Below, in pieces: positions 43,819 through 52,976 of a DNA stretch of 64,000 nt. The notes below the pieces were generated by a model. The model was not told the origin of the DNA. It did not search any database and saw only the letters and a program-made list of their open reading frames with translations. The first letter of the stretch is position 1; each line of letters starts with the position of its first letter. The position numbers and the translations under genes were made by a program. The DNA comes from Stappia sp. TSB10P1A (GTDB lineage: Bacteria > Pseudomonadota > Alphaproteobacteria > Rhizobiales > Stappiaceae): NCBI RefSeq assembly GCF_900185725.1, contig NZ_FYAU01000036.1, positions 558,001-622,000 on the forward strand, read 5' to 3'.

Positions 43819-45060
43819 ATGTCTCGTATCGCCGTCGTCGTCAAAGGCTATCCACGTCTGTCGGAGACCTTCATCGCGCAGGAGATCCTCGGCCTCGAGC
43901 GCCGGGGCATCGGCCAGTTGATCGTGGCGCTGCGCCAGCCCTACGACCCCTTCATTCATGAGGTGCACCGGCAGATTTCCGCGGAAGTCCTGTATCTTCC
44001 CGAATATGTGAAGGACGACCCCGCCCGTGTCGCCAGGGCGAAACGCTGGGCGGCGCGGCAGCCGACCTACCAGGCGGCCCATGCCCTGTTCATGGCGGAC
44101 TTCGCCCGCGAGCCGAACGCCAACCGCCAGCGCCGTTGGGCCCAGGCCTGCGTCTTTGCGCATGAACTCCCCCAGGACGTCGTCTGGATCCATACCCACT
44201 ATCTGCATACGCCCTGTTCGGTCTCGCGCTATGCGGCTCATCTTTCGGGACGCGGCTGGTCGTTCTCCGCCCATGCCAAGGACATCTGGACCAGCGAGGA
44301 GTGGGATCTCAGGGTGAAGCTGGACGATGCCGCCTGGGGTGTCACCTGCACCCGCGTCAATCTCGACCATCTGCGGTCCTTGTGCGCGCAGCCGGACAAG
44401 CTGGAACTGGTCTATCACGGGCTTGATTTCTCCCCCTTTCCCAGCAGAAAGGCCTATGGCGCGGGCGATGGCCGGGAGAACGGTCCCGTGCGGCTCCTGT
44501 CCGTCGGCCGGGCGGTGGAAAAGAAGGGGTATGACGACCTGCTGAGGGCGCTCGCCCGGTTGCCGGCGGGGCTCGATTGGCATTTCGAGCATATCGGCGG
44601 CGGCGAACAGGCAAAGCGCCTGGCCGAACTGGCGCAGAGCCTCGGCGTGTCGGACCGTGTCACCTGGCACGGGGCGCGGCCACGCGAGGATGTGATCGCG
44701 GCGGCAGGGCGCGCGGACCTTTTCGTCCTCGCCTCGAAAGTGGCGAAATCCGGCGACCGGGACGGCCTGCCCAACGTCCTGATGGAAGCACAGGCGATGG
44801 GCCTGTGCTGCCTCGCCACCGACGTCTCGGCGATCCCCGAACTCATCCGCGATGGCGAGACGGGGGCCCTGGTGCCGCCGGGAGATGTCGCGGCCCTCAG
44901 CGCGGCGCTGGCGGAGCTGATCGGAGATCCCGCGAGACGGGAGCGTCTCGGACGGGCGGCGTCGAGCGACGTCCGTCGGCGTTTTTCCACAGATCCGGGC
45001 ATCGACCGGCTGGCGGCTCGCTTTGCTCCCCTGCTCCAGGATCGGGCCCGCGCCTCGTAA
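43819..45060 (+). CDS. Glycosyltransferase family 4
   Basis: A 413-residue retaining GT-B enzyme. RIAVVVKGYPRLSETFIAQEILGLERRG is the typical N-terminus of exopolysaccharide-type GT4 enzymes, VYHGLDFSPF the hinge, LLSVGRAVEKKGYDDLLRAL the donor-domain start, and DRDGLPNVLMEAQAMGLCCLATDVSAIPELIRDGETG the E-x7-E region that binds the nucleotide sugar. The ATG at 43819 begins exactly at the conserved strand; a TTG at 43810 is less likely. Lies 68 bases after the first transferase and 18 before the next. Confidence 0.92.
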   Translation: MSRIAVVVKGYPRLSETFIAQEILGLERRGIGQLIVALRQPYDPFIHEVHRQISAEVLYLPEYVKDDPARVARAKRWAARQPTYQAAHALFMADFAREPNANRQRRWAQACVFAHELPQDVVWIHTHYLHTPCSVSRYAAHLSGRGWSFSAHAKDIWTSEEWDLRVKLDDAAWGVTCTRVNLDHLRSLCAQPDKLELVYHGLDFSPFPSRKAYGAGDGRENGPVRLLSVGRAVEKKGYDDLLRALARLPAGLDWHFEHIGGGEQAKRLAELAQSLGVSDRVTWHGARPREDVIAAAGRADLFVLASKVAKSGDRDGLPNVLMEAQAMGLCCLATDVSAIPELIRDGETGALVPPGDVAALSAALAELIGDPARRERLGRAASSDVRRRFSTDPGIDRLAARFAPLLQDRARAS

Positions 45061-45078
45061 GGTGGAAGGAAGACCGCC

Positions 45079-46206
45079 ATGCGCATCGCCTTCACCGCCC
45101 CGATGAAGCCTCTCGACGATCCGGTGCCCTCCGGCGACCGGACTATGGGGCGGTTGATCGTGAAGGCACTCGAGGCGGCCGGGCACGAGGTCGAGACCGC
45201 CACCCGATTCCGCGCCTGGCGGGCGACAGGCGACGTCGGCGCACAAAAGGAGGTGGAGCGGGCCGCCCTTGCCGAAGCCGAGCACGTGGCGGGCGCCTGG
45301 CGATCGCGCGGTTACCGGCCCGACCTGTTCCTGACCTATCACCTTTACCACAAGGCCCCCGACTGGATCGGGCCGGCCATCGCGGCAGAGTCCGGCATTC
45401 CCTATGTCGTCATCGAGGCAAGCCGCGCGCCGAAGCGCAGGACCGGCGAGTGGGCCCACGGCTTTGCCGCCGCCGACGCGGCGCTCGCCCGCGCCGACAT
45501 GGTGGCGGCGCTGCACCGGGCGGATCGCCAGTGCCTCGCCGACGTCGTTCCTCCGCACCGGCTTGCCGTGCTTGCCCCCTTCATCGATGCCGCCCCCTTC
45601 CTGCGAGCCGAGCGCAAGCCCCGGTACACCGGCGAGCCGCTGCGACTGCTCGCCATCGGCATGATGCGCGAGGGGGCAAAGCTCGCCTCCTATCGTGTGC
45701 TCGCCGAAGCGCTGGACCGGCTCCCGGCCAGCCTCCGCTTCACCCTCACCATTGCCGGCGACGGCCCGGGCCGTGCCGAGGTCGAGGCGCTTCTCTCCCG
45801 CCATCCGGTCACCTTCACGGGCACCCTTGCACCGGAGGACATTCCCGCTCTTTGCGCCGCGCATGACATCTTCGTCTGGCCGGCGATCCGCGAGGCTTTC
45901 GGCCTCGTCTTCCTGGAGGCGCAGGCGGCCGGCCTTGCCATCGTCGGCGGTGATACGTTCGGGGTGCCCGACATCGTCACCCATGGCCGCACGGGTCTGC
46001 TGTCTGCCGAGGGAGACGCTGTCGCCTTTGCCGCCAACCTCGCCGCTCTGCTCTCCCACCCAGAACGCGCGGCGGCAATGGGGGCGGCGGCGCGAGGCCA
46101 CATCCGCGCCGATCACGACCTGGCAAGCGGCGCCGGACGTCTCGACGCCCTCCTGAGCCGAGCCTTGCGCAACTTCGCCGGCCGCGCTACCGCTTCGCCG
46201 CAATGA
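45079..46206 (+). CDS. Glycosyltransferase family 4
   Basis: A 375-residue GT4-type enzyme with a GGAAGGA ribosome site. MRIAFTAPMKPLDDPVPSGDRTMGRLIVKALEAAGHEV shows the start of the acceptor domain; LRLLAIGMMREGAKLASYRVLAEAL opens the donor domain, FVWPAIREAFGLVFLEAQAAGLAIVGGDTFGVPDIV carries the conserved Glu pair. The acceptor domain (PDLFLTYHLYHKAPDWIG) is less like standard GT4 proteins, so linkage and substrate are open. Its stop overlaps the next gene as ATGA, which indicates translational coupling. Confidence 0.88.
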   Translation: MRIAFTAPMKPLDDPVPSGDRTMGRLIVKALEAAGHEVETATRFRAWRATGDVGAQKEVERAALAEAEHVAGAWRSRGYRPDLFLTYHLYHKAPDWIGPAIAAESGIPYVVIEASRAPKRRTGEWAHGFAAADAALARADMVAALHRADRQCLADVVPPHRLAVLAPFIDAAPFLRAERKPRYTGEPLRLLAIGMMREGAKLASYRVLAEALDRLPASLRFTLTIAGDGPGRAEVEALLSRHPVTFTGTLAPEDIPALCAAHDIFVWPAIREAFGLVFLEAQAAGLAIVGGDTFGVPDIVTHGRTGLLSAEGDAVAFAANLAALLSHPERAAAMGAAARGHIRADHDLASGAGRLDALLSRALRNFAGRATASPQ

Positions 46207-47357
46207 CACGATCCGCCTTCATCCATGTCCAGCACCTGCTCGGCACCGGCCATGCGCTGCGTGCCGCAGCCATCGGCCGCGCCCTTGCCGCGCGCGACAT
46301 ATCGGTGACGCTGGCCACCGGCAATCACCTGCCGCCGCTGCTGGACACGTCCGGTCTGAAGATCGTCCAACTGCCCCCTGTCCGGGCGCTCGATGCCCGC
46401 TTCAAGACCTTCCTGACGCCGGATGGGCAGGAAATTGACCAGGAGTGGAAGGAGGCCCGCACAAAGGCGACGCTGGACGCCTTTCGGGCCCGGCCGTTCG
46501 ACCTGCTGCTGACCGAAACCTGGCCCTTCGGACGACGCCCCTTCGCATTCGAGATGCAAAATCTGGTCGATGCCGCCAGGGCGCTGCCGCGCCCTCCGCT
46601 GATTGCCGCGTCGATCCGCGATATTCTCGTGCGCAAGCAGGAGATCTGGAAGGAGGAGGAGATGGCCGAGCGGGCGCTGGCTGCCTACGATCTCGTCCTC
46701 GTCCATTCCGATCCGGCCTTCATCCGGCTGGAGGACAGCTTTCCCTTCACGGATCGCGTTGCGCATCTGTTGCGCTATACCGGCTTCGCCGAGACCGGTT
46801 CCGACAGCCCGCAAGCACCCGGCGACGACGGCCTGGACGAGGTCATCGTCTCCTGCGGCGGCGGCGCCGTGGGGATCGAGCTTCTCAGGGCGGCGCTTGC
46901 GGCGCGCGCCCTTTCCCGAAGCGCGGGCGACTGCCGCTGGCGGCTGCTCGCCGGCCACGACATCGACACGACCACCCTCGCCGCCCTCGCCGCCCAGGCC
47001 GGCGACGGGATAGTGGTCGAACGGGCGCGCAGGGACTTCCCCTCGCTGCTTTCGCGGGCGCGCCTCTCGATCAGCCAGGCCGGCTACAACACCGTGCTCG
47101 ACATTCTCCGGGCCGGGGTGCCCAGCGTCCTCGTGCCGTTCGCGCAGATCAAGGAGACCGAGCAGCAGCAGCGGGCCGACGCCCTGGTGCAGCATGGCCG
47201 CGCCGTTGCCATTCCCGAAAAAACGCTGACGCCGGCCGCACTGGCACAAGCGGCCGACGAGGCGATCACCCTGCCCCGCCGTGACATCGCGGTTCGCTTC
47301 GGGGGCGCCGAGGCGGCAGCCGACATCCTCGCGCAGGCCCTCGAGGCACGCGGATGA
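46203..47357 (+). CDS. Glycosyltransferase, MurG-like (COG4671 type), second copy
   Basis: A 384-residue GT-B protein of the same group as the enzyme at 42530, but clearly diverged. IHVQHLLGTGHALRAAAIGRAL has the Gly-His motif, VIVSCGGGAVGIELL the hinge, and SISQAGYNTVLDILRAGVPSVLVPFAQIKETEQQQRA the donor site with the Gln/Glu residues that contact the sugar nucleotide. Starts inside the stop of the previous gene and its own stop overlaps the deacetylase start (ATGA), so the last three genes are tightly coupled. Confidence 0.85.
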   Translation: MTRSAFIHVQHLLGTGHALRAAAIGRALAARDISVTLATGNHLPPLLDTSGLKIVQLPPVRALDARFKTFLTPDGQEIDQEWKEARTKATLDAFRARPFDLLLTETWPFGRRPFAFEMQNLVDAARALPRPPLIAASIRDILVRKQEIWKEEEMAERALAAYDLVLVHSDPAFIRLEDSFPFTDRVAHLLRYTGFAETGSDSPQAPGDDGLDEVIVSCGGGAVGIELLRAALAARALSRSAGDCRWRLLAGHDIDTTTLAALAAQAGDGIVVERARRDFPSLLSRARLSISQAGYNTVLDILRAGVPSVLVPFAQIKETEQQQRADALVQHGRAVAIPEKTLTPAALAQAADEAITLPRRDIAVRFGGAEAAADILAQALEARG

Positions 47358-48187
47358 GCGAGGCTGCCATGGGCGACGATCCCGACTTTCTGGCCTATCG
47401 CGACGGCCTCAATCGCCATCTCGACTGGTTCGCGGAGCGCGGCCTGGCGGTGCCCGTCTGGTGGCGCGACGATGATGCGGTGGAGCCGACGCCGGCGCTG
47501 GAGCGGTTGCTCCGGATCGCCAACACCTGCGAGATCGAGGTCGCGCTTGCCGTCATTCCGGCGAATGCGACCGAAGCCCTTGCCGGGCGGCTCGCCGGCG
47601 AGCGCTTCGCGTCCGTCCTGCAGCATGGCTACGAGCACCGCAATTTTCAGGACAAGTCGCGAGGCGAGAAGGCGGCGGAGTTCGGCCGGCGCCGCGATCC
47701 GGATGAGGCGATCGCGCTGATCCGGCGCGGCAGGCAGCGGCTGGACGAACTGTTCGGCGCGCGCTTCGTTCCGATCATGGTGCCGCCGTGGAACCGGATC
47801 GCGCCGCGCATCTCCGCCCGCCTCGGCGAGGCCGGGCTTCACGGTCTGTCGACCTTCACCCAATTCCACCCGCGCGCACTCGTCCAGGTGCAGACGCATG
47901 TGGACATGATCAAGTGGAAGAAGGAGCGCCGTTTCATCGGCTGGCGGTCGGCGTCCTTGCGCTTCGACTACCATCTGGCGCGGCGGCGCACCAATGCGTC
48001 GGAGCCGCTCGGCATCCTCTCCCATCACCTCGCGCAGACCGACGCCTGCTTCGAGTTTCTGGAGAGGACCTTCGCCCTCCTGCGGGCGCATCCCGGCGCC
48101 CGCCTTACCCGCATATCGGACCTGCTCGACGAAGAGCGTGCGGCGCGCGGCCTTGCTGCCGTCAGCCGGCCGGCCGGAGCAACCTGA
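47354..48187 (+). CDS. Polysaccharide deacetylase family protein
   Basis: A 277-residue NodB/carbohydrate esterase 4-like protein. VPVWWRDDDAVEPT gives the catalytic Asp and metal Asp of motif 1 and LQHGYEHRNF the histidines of motif 2 (His-x-x-x-His form); MVPPWNRI is motif 3 with the conserved Arg-Pro-like Pro-Trp loop. No signal peptide, so it would act in the cytoplasm on an activated or lipid-linked glycan, removing N- or O-acetyl groups. Last gene of the glycosyltransferase run; the final 26 bases overlap the convergent methyltransferase gene. Confidence 0.85.
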   Translation: MSEAAMGDDPDFLAYRDGLNRHLDWFAERGLAVPVWWRDDDAVEPTPALERLLRIANTCEIEVALAVIPANATEALAGRLAGERFASVLQHGYEHRNFQDKSRGEKAAEFGRRRDPDEAIALIRRGRQRLDELFGARFVPIMVPPWNRIAPRISARLGEAGLHGLSTFTQFHPRALVQVQTHVDMIKWKKERRFIGWRSASLRFDYHLARRRTNASEPLGILSHHLAQTDACFEFLERTFALLRAHPGARLTRISDLLDEERAARGLAAVSRPAGAT

Positions 48188-48752
48188 GCCGCCAGGTGAC
48201 GTTCTTCTTGTCCGAGGTCAGGCGGTAGTCGTCGAGCACTTCCCAGTCCGGCCCATCGGTCGCTTCCCACAGGCGGGCGATCAGGCGGTTGGCGCCCGAC
48301 TCCAGTCGCTTGGGCGAGTACATCGACACGGCGATGACCCCGTCCGGCGCCAGGAACGGCACATAGCGCGCCACGGCGGCGGCCGGATCGTCGGAAAAGT
48401 GCAGCACCTCGTTGAAGACGATGGCGGAAAACACCTCGTCCTTCTCCGGCGCGAACGTATGCAGGTCGCCCGCGCGCAGCGAAGCGATCTCGGGATCCAC
48501 ATTGGCGATGCCGAGCGCTGCCGGCGCCAGATCGACGCCGACATAGCGGCGGATGCCCATCGGCTGCAGCCGCTCGTACAGCAGCCCCTCGCCGCAACCG
48601 ATATCCAGCACCTTGTCGAGTGATCCGTTCAGCGCCAGCCACATGCCGATGATGCCGTAGCGGCCGCTCTCCGGCAGGTCGCGCAGGAAAGACCAGCGCC
48701 CGCGCCGATACTCCTCGTCCCAGCCATCGGCGGTCGATGCGTTCTTGGACAT
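48162..48752 (-). CDS. SAM-dependent methyltransferase, NodS-like class I
   Basis: A 196-residue class I methyltransferase. WDEEYRRGRWSFL, then motif I VLDIGCGEGLLYERL, the acidic residue of motif II (YVGVDLAPAAL), and FSAIVFNEVLHFSDDPAAAV as motif IV. Its size and layout resemble NodS/small-molecule methyltransferases. The ATG at 48752 has GGAAGACAAGG ahead; an ATG at 48794 would add a poor-quality N-terminus. It is on the opposite strand from, and overlaps by 26 bases, the polysaccharide deacetylase. A deacetylase next to an N-methyltransferase recalls the modification of Nod factor glucosamine, but no nod homologues otherwise prove this. Confidence 0.88.
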   Translation of the reverse strand: MSKNASTADGWDEEYRRGRWSFLRDLPESGRYGIIGMWLALNGSLDKVLDIGCGEGLLYERLQPMGIRRYVGVDLAPAALGIANVDPEIASLRAGDLHTFAPEKDEVFSAIVFNEVLHFSDDPAAAVARYVPFLAPDGVIAVSMYSPKRLESGANRLIARLWEATDGPDWEVLDDYRLTSDKKNVTWRLRLLRPAG

Positions 48753-48806
48753 GCCTTGTCTTCCTGTTTGCCGGCCTGTCGACCGGTCTGTCAACGCCCC
48801 CCGGAA

Positions 48807-48826
48807 GCCGGCGCCGAAGCGCCGGC
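48807..48826. terminator. Hairpin after the second peptide-type importer operon
   Basis: GCCGGCGC-CGAA-GCGCCGGC, a perfect 8-bp stem with a stable GNRA-like 4-base loop, 17 bases beyond the stop of the minus-strand permease gene. No T-run, so it is only terminator-like. Confidence 0.5.
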
Positions 48827-48843
48827 CTGCCTACGGCCGGACA

Positions 48844-50004
48844 TCACTTATACGGGTCGGCGGCGTCACGCAAACCATCGCCAAGGAAATTGAACGCGAG
48901 CACCACGATGATGATCGGGACAACCGGCGCCATCAGCCAGGGATAGATGACGACGACGGAGATATCCTGAGCCTCGTTGAGCAGCACGCCCCAAGAGACC
49001 GCCGGACGGCGCAGCCCGAGGTTGAGATAGGAGAGTGCCGTCTCGCCGAGGATCATCGCCGGGATCGACAGGGATGCGGAGGCGATGATGTGGCTGGTGA
49101 AGCCCGGCAGCAGGTGCTTGCGAATGACCCGCGAGGGCGTTGCCCCCATCAGCAGCGCCGCCTTGGCATATTCCTCCTCGCGCAGCGCCAGCAGCTTCGA
49201 GCGGACAGCGCGGGCAAGACCCGGCCAGTCGAGCAGCCCGAGGATCACCGTGATGCCGAGATAGATCCACACCGGCGACCAGGTCACCGGCAGGGCCGCC
49301 GACAGTGCCATCCAGAGCGGCAGTTCGGGCAAGGACCGCAGGATCTCGATCAGCCGCTGGATGGCGCTGTCGATCAGGCCACCGAAGAAGCCGGCGATCC
49401 CGCCAAAGAACAGGCCGAGCACGATGGAAATCGTCACGCCGACAAGGCCGACCGTCAGCGACAGCCTGGCCCCATAGATCAGTCCCGACAGCACATCGCG
49501 GCCCAGCCGGTCGGTGCCGAGCAGATAGAACGTCCCCCCTTCGGCCGGACAGACCAGATGGAAGCTTGCATCGAACAGGCCCCAGAACCGGTATTTCGAG
49601 CCGAAACAGAGGAAGCGCAGCGGCTGCACGTCCTGGCGGTCTTCCGTGTAGACCCAGCGCACGGTCTCAAGGTCGACCTCCGCCTTCAGCCCATAGACGA
49701 AAGGCCCGACGAAGGAGCCTTCGTGGAACAGGCGCAGCGTCTGCGGCGGCGCGTAGAGATGGTCGTTGGAGCGCTGGTTCGGCGCGTAGGGGGCGATAAT
49801 TTCCGCAAAGGGAACACAGAGATAGAACAGGATCAGGATCACGCCCGACCACACCGCGAGGCGGTGTCGTCGGAACTTCCACCACATGATCTGCCATTGC
49901 GAGGCCTGGTAATAGCGCTCCTGCGCCGGTGACAGCGTCTCCATCTCCGAAGGGTTGAAGGCCTCCGGGTTGACGTAGTGTTCGCTCTCGCTGCGCATGC
50001 TCAT
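48844..50004 (-). CDS. ABC importer permease (OppC/YejE/AgpC-like) with large periplasmic insert
   Basis: A 386-residue permease, longer than DppC proteins (about 300). Helix 1 (VWSGVILILFYLCVPFAEIIAPY) is followed by about 100 extra residues (YAPPQTLRLFHEGSFVGPF ... DVQPLRFLCFGSKYRFWG) before the LGTDRLGRDVLSGLIYGAR motif, then five more helices with the EAA loop EYAKAALLMGATPSRVIRKHLLPG. The same kind of insertion is known in YejE (microcin C/oligopeptide) and AgpC (alpha-galactoside) permeases, so the cargo may be a peptide or an oligosaccharide. The ATG at 50004 overlaps the stop of the partner permease by one base with GGAGGAAGG ahead. Confidence 0.9.
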   Translation of the reverse strand: MSMRSESEHYVNPEAFNPSEMETLSPAQERYYQASQWQIMWWKFRRHRLAVWSGVILILFYLCVPFAEIIAPYAPNQRSNDHLYAPPQTLRLFHEGSFVGPFVYGLKAEVDLETVRWVYTEDRQDVQPLRFLCFGSKYRFWGLFDASFHLVCPAEGGTFYLLGTDRLGRDVLSGLIYGARLSLTVGLVGVTISIVLGLFFGGIAGFFGGLIDSAIQRLIEILRSLPELPLWMALSAALPVTWSPVWIYLGITVILGLLDWPGLARAVRSKLLALREEEYAKAALLMGATPSRVIRKHLLPGFTSHIIASASLSIPAMILGETALSYLNLGLRRPAVSWGVLLNEAQDISVVVIYPWLMAPVVPIIIVVLAFNFLGDGLRDAADPYK

Positions 50005-51023
50005 CACCCCTTCCTCCCGAACCGGATGCGCGGATCGAGCACCGCCAGCAGCAGATCGGAGACGAGCATGCCGATCAGCGTCAGCACCGCGACGAAGAGC
50101 AGGATGAAGCCCGCAAGGAACTGATCCTGCGATTGCAGCGCGTTGAGCAGCACCGGTCCAACGGTCGGAAGGTTCAGCACCACCGACACGATCACCGAAC
50201 CGGACACGAGCGAGGGGATCAGGTTGCCGATGTCGGCGATGAAGGGATTGAGCGCCATGCGCAGCGGGTATTTCACCAGCAGGCGCGGCTCGCTCATCCC
50301 CTTGGCCCGAGCCGTCGTCACATACTGCCTGTGCAACTCGTCGAGCAGGTTCGCCCGCAGCCGCCGGATCATCGCCGCCGTTCCCGCCGTGCCGATGACG
50401 ATCGTCGGCACGATCAGATGCGCCAGGACCGACAGCGCCTTCCCCACGCTCCAGGGCTGCCCGATATATTCGGGCGCCATCAGCCCGCCCACCGACAGGC
50501 CGAACCAGAGGTTGGCGAAGTAGAGCATGATCAGGCCGAGCAGGAAGTTCGGGGTCGCCAGACCGATATAGCCGATGAAGGTGAACCCGTAGTCGCCCCA
50601 GGAATATTGCCGGGTCGCGGAATAGATGCCGATCGGAAACGACACGACATAGACGAAGAGAATGGTCGCGGCGTTGAGCACGATGGTCAGCGGCAGGGTC
50701 GGCCCCACCACTTCGGCAACCGGCTTCTCATACTCGAAGGACCAGCCCCAGTTGCCCTGCAGCAGGCCGTCGAAACCGTGCACGCCGGGCCACAGGCCGA
50801 TCCAGATCAGGTAGCGTTCCAGGAAGGGCCGGTCGAGCGCGAACTCCGCCCGCAGAAACTCGAGCTTGGCGATCGACGCGCTCTCGCCGGTCGCCCGCAG
50901 CGCCGCGATCTGATTGGAGATGTAGTCACCAGCCGGAAGCTCGATGATGACGAATGTCAGCAGACTGATCACGAAAAGCGTCGGGATCATCGTCAGCACC
51001 CGGCGCAGGATATAGTAGAGCAT
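50004..51023 (-). CDS. ABC importer permease (OppB/YejB-like)
   Basis: A 339-residue permease. MLYYILRRVLTMIPTLFVISLLTFVII is the standard N-terminus with helix 1; a large periplasmic domain (~residues 40-105), five more helices, the EAA loop QYVTTARAKGMSEPRLLVKYPLRM and the end LDPRIRFGRKG follow. The ATG at 51023 is taken; a TTG directly before it is also possible. Between the binding protein (gap 39 bases) and the larger permease (1-base overlap). Confidence 0.92.
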   Translation of the reverse strand: MLYYILRRVLTMIPTLFVISLLTFVIIELPAGDYISNQIAALRATGESASIAKLEFLRAEFALDRPFLERYLIWIGLWPGVHGFDGLLQGNWGWSFEYEKPVAEVVGPTLPLTIVLNAATILFVYVVSFPIGIYSATRQYSWGDYGFTFIGYIGLATPNFLLGLIMLYFANLWFGLSVGGLMAPEYIGQPWSVGKALSVLAHLIVPTIVIGTAGTAAMIRRLRANLLDELHRQYVTTARAKGMSEPRLLVKYPLRMALNPFIADIGNLIPSLVSGSVIVSVVLNLPTVGPVLLNALQSQDQFLAGFILLFVAVLTLIGMLVSDLLLAVLDPRIRFGRKG

Positions 51024-51062
51024 CAAGCGGTTCCCCCAGCGCCCCGCAGCGCCTTCCTCACG

Positions 51063-52976
51063 TCACTTCCGGTAGAATTCGTCCATGCGATGAATGCCGA
51101 ACTGGGCCCCGGGATCCCAGCCGTAGATCCCGACCTTCGGAACGTTGCCGAGCCCCTTGACCACCACCGGCTGACGCACTTCCGACACCAGGCCGATATG
51201 GATCGTCTCCTCGGCGTGGATCTGCAGGATCTCGTGCCAGATCTCGGTGCGCTCCTCCGGCGTGCTGGAGCTCAGCCAGTCGTCATAAAGGCGCGTCAAC
51301 CGGATGGCCGGTTCCCAGTCGGGCTGCTCGCCGGTCTGGCCATCGGTCTCGTACCAGTTGCCCCAGCGCGACCAGGACAGGAAGTCGCTACGCACCGGCG
51401 CGAAATCCTCCGGCGACATTTCCGAGGTCGGGATGCCGTTTTCGAACCCGGCCCAGACGGACATCACCAGCAGGCCGGCGAGCGCGCGTTCGCGGATGAT
51501 GTCGCGCTGGCTCGGTTTGGCAAACAGCTTCACGCCGATCTCGCGCCAGGTCTCGCCGACCAGTTCCAGCGCGTCCAGTTCCTCCTGGCTTTCGCCGGTG
51601 GCCTCGACGATGATCTCCAGCGGCCGGCCGTCCGGCATCAGGCGCACCCCGTCGCCGCGCCGCTTGGTCAGCCCGATCTCGTCGAGCAGGCGGTTGGCCT
51701 CATCGGGGTCGAATTGCGCGTGCAGCTCGCGATATTCCGGGCGGTAGAGCGGGCTTTGCTCGAGCACCGTATCGTTGCCGGGCGTGGCGAGGCCCAGATA
51801 CAGGACCTTGTTGATCATCTCCCGGTCGATCCCGAGCGACAGGGCCCGGCGGAAGCGCGTGTCCAGCATCAGTGTCCGCCAGACCGGATCGGCAACGGTC
51901 AGGTTCGGCTGCAACGAGATCTGCGATCCCTTGCTGATCGGCCACAGATAGGTCTCGAAACGGCCGAACCGTTCGCCCTGCTTCAGGATGGTGATGTCGG
52001 AGAAGCCGATATTGCGCGCCTGCAGGTCCGTCTCGCCGGCCTGGGTCTTGGCGGCGATGATCTTGCCGTCGGCGACGGTCATGACGACGCTGTCGAGATA
52101 GGGAAGCTGCTGACCGGCCGTGTCGACGCGGTGATAGAAGGGATTGCGGTGCAGGACGAAGCGCCGCTCGCCGTCGTCTGTCAGCCGCACCCAGGGCTGC
52201 AGGCTCGGCAGCTCCGGATTGCGGGCGTCGTACATGTCGTCCATCCGGTTGAACAGGGCCGCCCAACTCCGCAGCTTGCGCGCCTCGGCCTGCTTTTCCA
52301 GCGCCTGCAGGTCTCCGTAGCGAAGATGGAACTGCTTCAGATAGTGCGCGGGGCGATAGATGAAGGGCGGCCGCGACTTCGCCAATTCCGGCTTGAACAG
52401 CGGGTTCGGCGCGTCCCAGGTGAAGCGAACCGTCGTCTCGTCGATCACCTCGAAAACCGGCGGCTTGCCGCCGGCCAGCATGAATTGCGGCAGGCCGGAG
52501 GGCTGCAGCTCGGCGTTCGAGGCAACATCCTCGTACCAGAAGCGAATGTCTTCCGACGTGAAGGGATGGCCGTCGGACCATTTGTGGCCCTTGCGCAGGA
52601 CCAGCGTGAAGCGGCGCCCGTCCTCCTCGATGAAGTCCTTGAGGATGTCGGGGACCAGTTCGAGGTCCTCGTTGTAGCCGACGAGCCGGGCATAGCCCCA
52701 GACGTTGATCAGCCGCACGTCGCGGGAGCGGCCGATCAGCGTGTCGATCCGGCCGCCCGGCGTGCCGATCTCGCGGCCGCGCGCCACCAGATCCACCACA
52801 AGCGGTTCCTCCGGCAGGCGCTCGGCCACCGGCGGCAGGTCGACGCCGATCCGCGGGACCAGCGACGGCGTTTCCTTGAGCGTCAACGCGGCCGCCGGAA
52901 GCCCGGCAAAGACCGTTGCCCAGACCGGGACGAGCGCGGACAGGACCAGCGCGGACAGGCGAGCACGGTGTCTCAT
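51063..52976 (-). CDS. ABC importer substrate-binding protein, family 5, large form
   Basis: A 637-residue periplasmic binding protein, larger than DppA/OppA (530-550). Signal peptide [20 protein letters not shown] with a cut near PAAA-LTL. SRDVRLINVWGYARLVGYNEDLELVPDILKDF and LVLRKGHKWSDGHPFTSEDI are the family 5 blocks, and the LARSLGIDRE-like helix (RALSLGIDREMINKVLYLG) is clear. Size and neighbours recall YejA or AgpA, so the ligand may be a larger peptide or an oligosaccharide. The ATG overlaps the stop of the fused ATPase (ATGA), an unusual order in which the ATPase comes first. Confidence 0.9.
   Translation of the reverse strand: MRHRARLSALVLSALVPVWATVFAGLPAAALTLKETPSLVPRIGVDLPPVAERLPEEPLVVDLVARGREIGTPGGRIDTLIGRSRDVRLINVWGYARLVGYNEDLELVPDILKDFIEEDGRRFTLVLRKGHKWSDGHPFTSEDIRFWYEDVASNAELQPSGLPQFMLAGGKPPVFEVIDETTVRFTWDAPNPLFKPELAKSRPPFIYRPAHYLKQFHLRYGDLQALEKQAEARKLRSWAALFNRMDDMYDARNPELPSLQPWVRLTDDGERRFVLHRNPFYHRVDTAGQQLPYLDSVVMTVADGKIIAAKTQAGETDLQARNIGFSDITILKQGERFGRFETYLWPISKGSQISLQPNLTVADPVWRTLMLDTRFRRALSLGIDREMINKVLYLGLATPGNDTVLEQSPLYRPEYRELHAQFDPDEANRLLDEIGLTKRRGDGVRLMPDGRPLEIIVEATGESQEELDALELVGETWREIGVKLFAKPSQRDIIRERALAGLLVMSVWAGFENGIPTSEMSPEDFAPVRSDFLSWSRWGNWYETDGQTGEQPDWEPAIRLTRLYDDWLSSSTPEERTEIWHEILQIHAEETIHIGLVSEVRQPVVVKGLGNVPKVGIYGWDPGAQFGIHRMDEFYRK

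Noticed and set aside
47354-48752. Nodulation (Nod factor) genes
   Set aside because: The deacetylase and methyltransferase resemble NodB and NodS in family only; no nodA, nodC or nodIJ is present.
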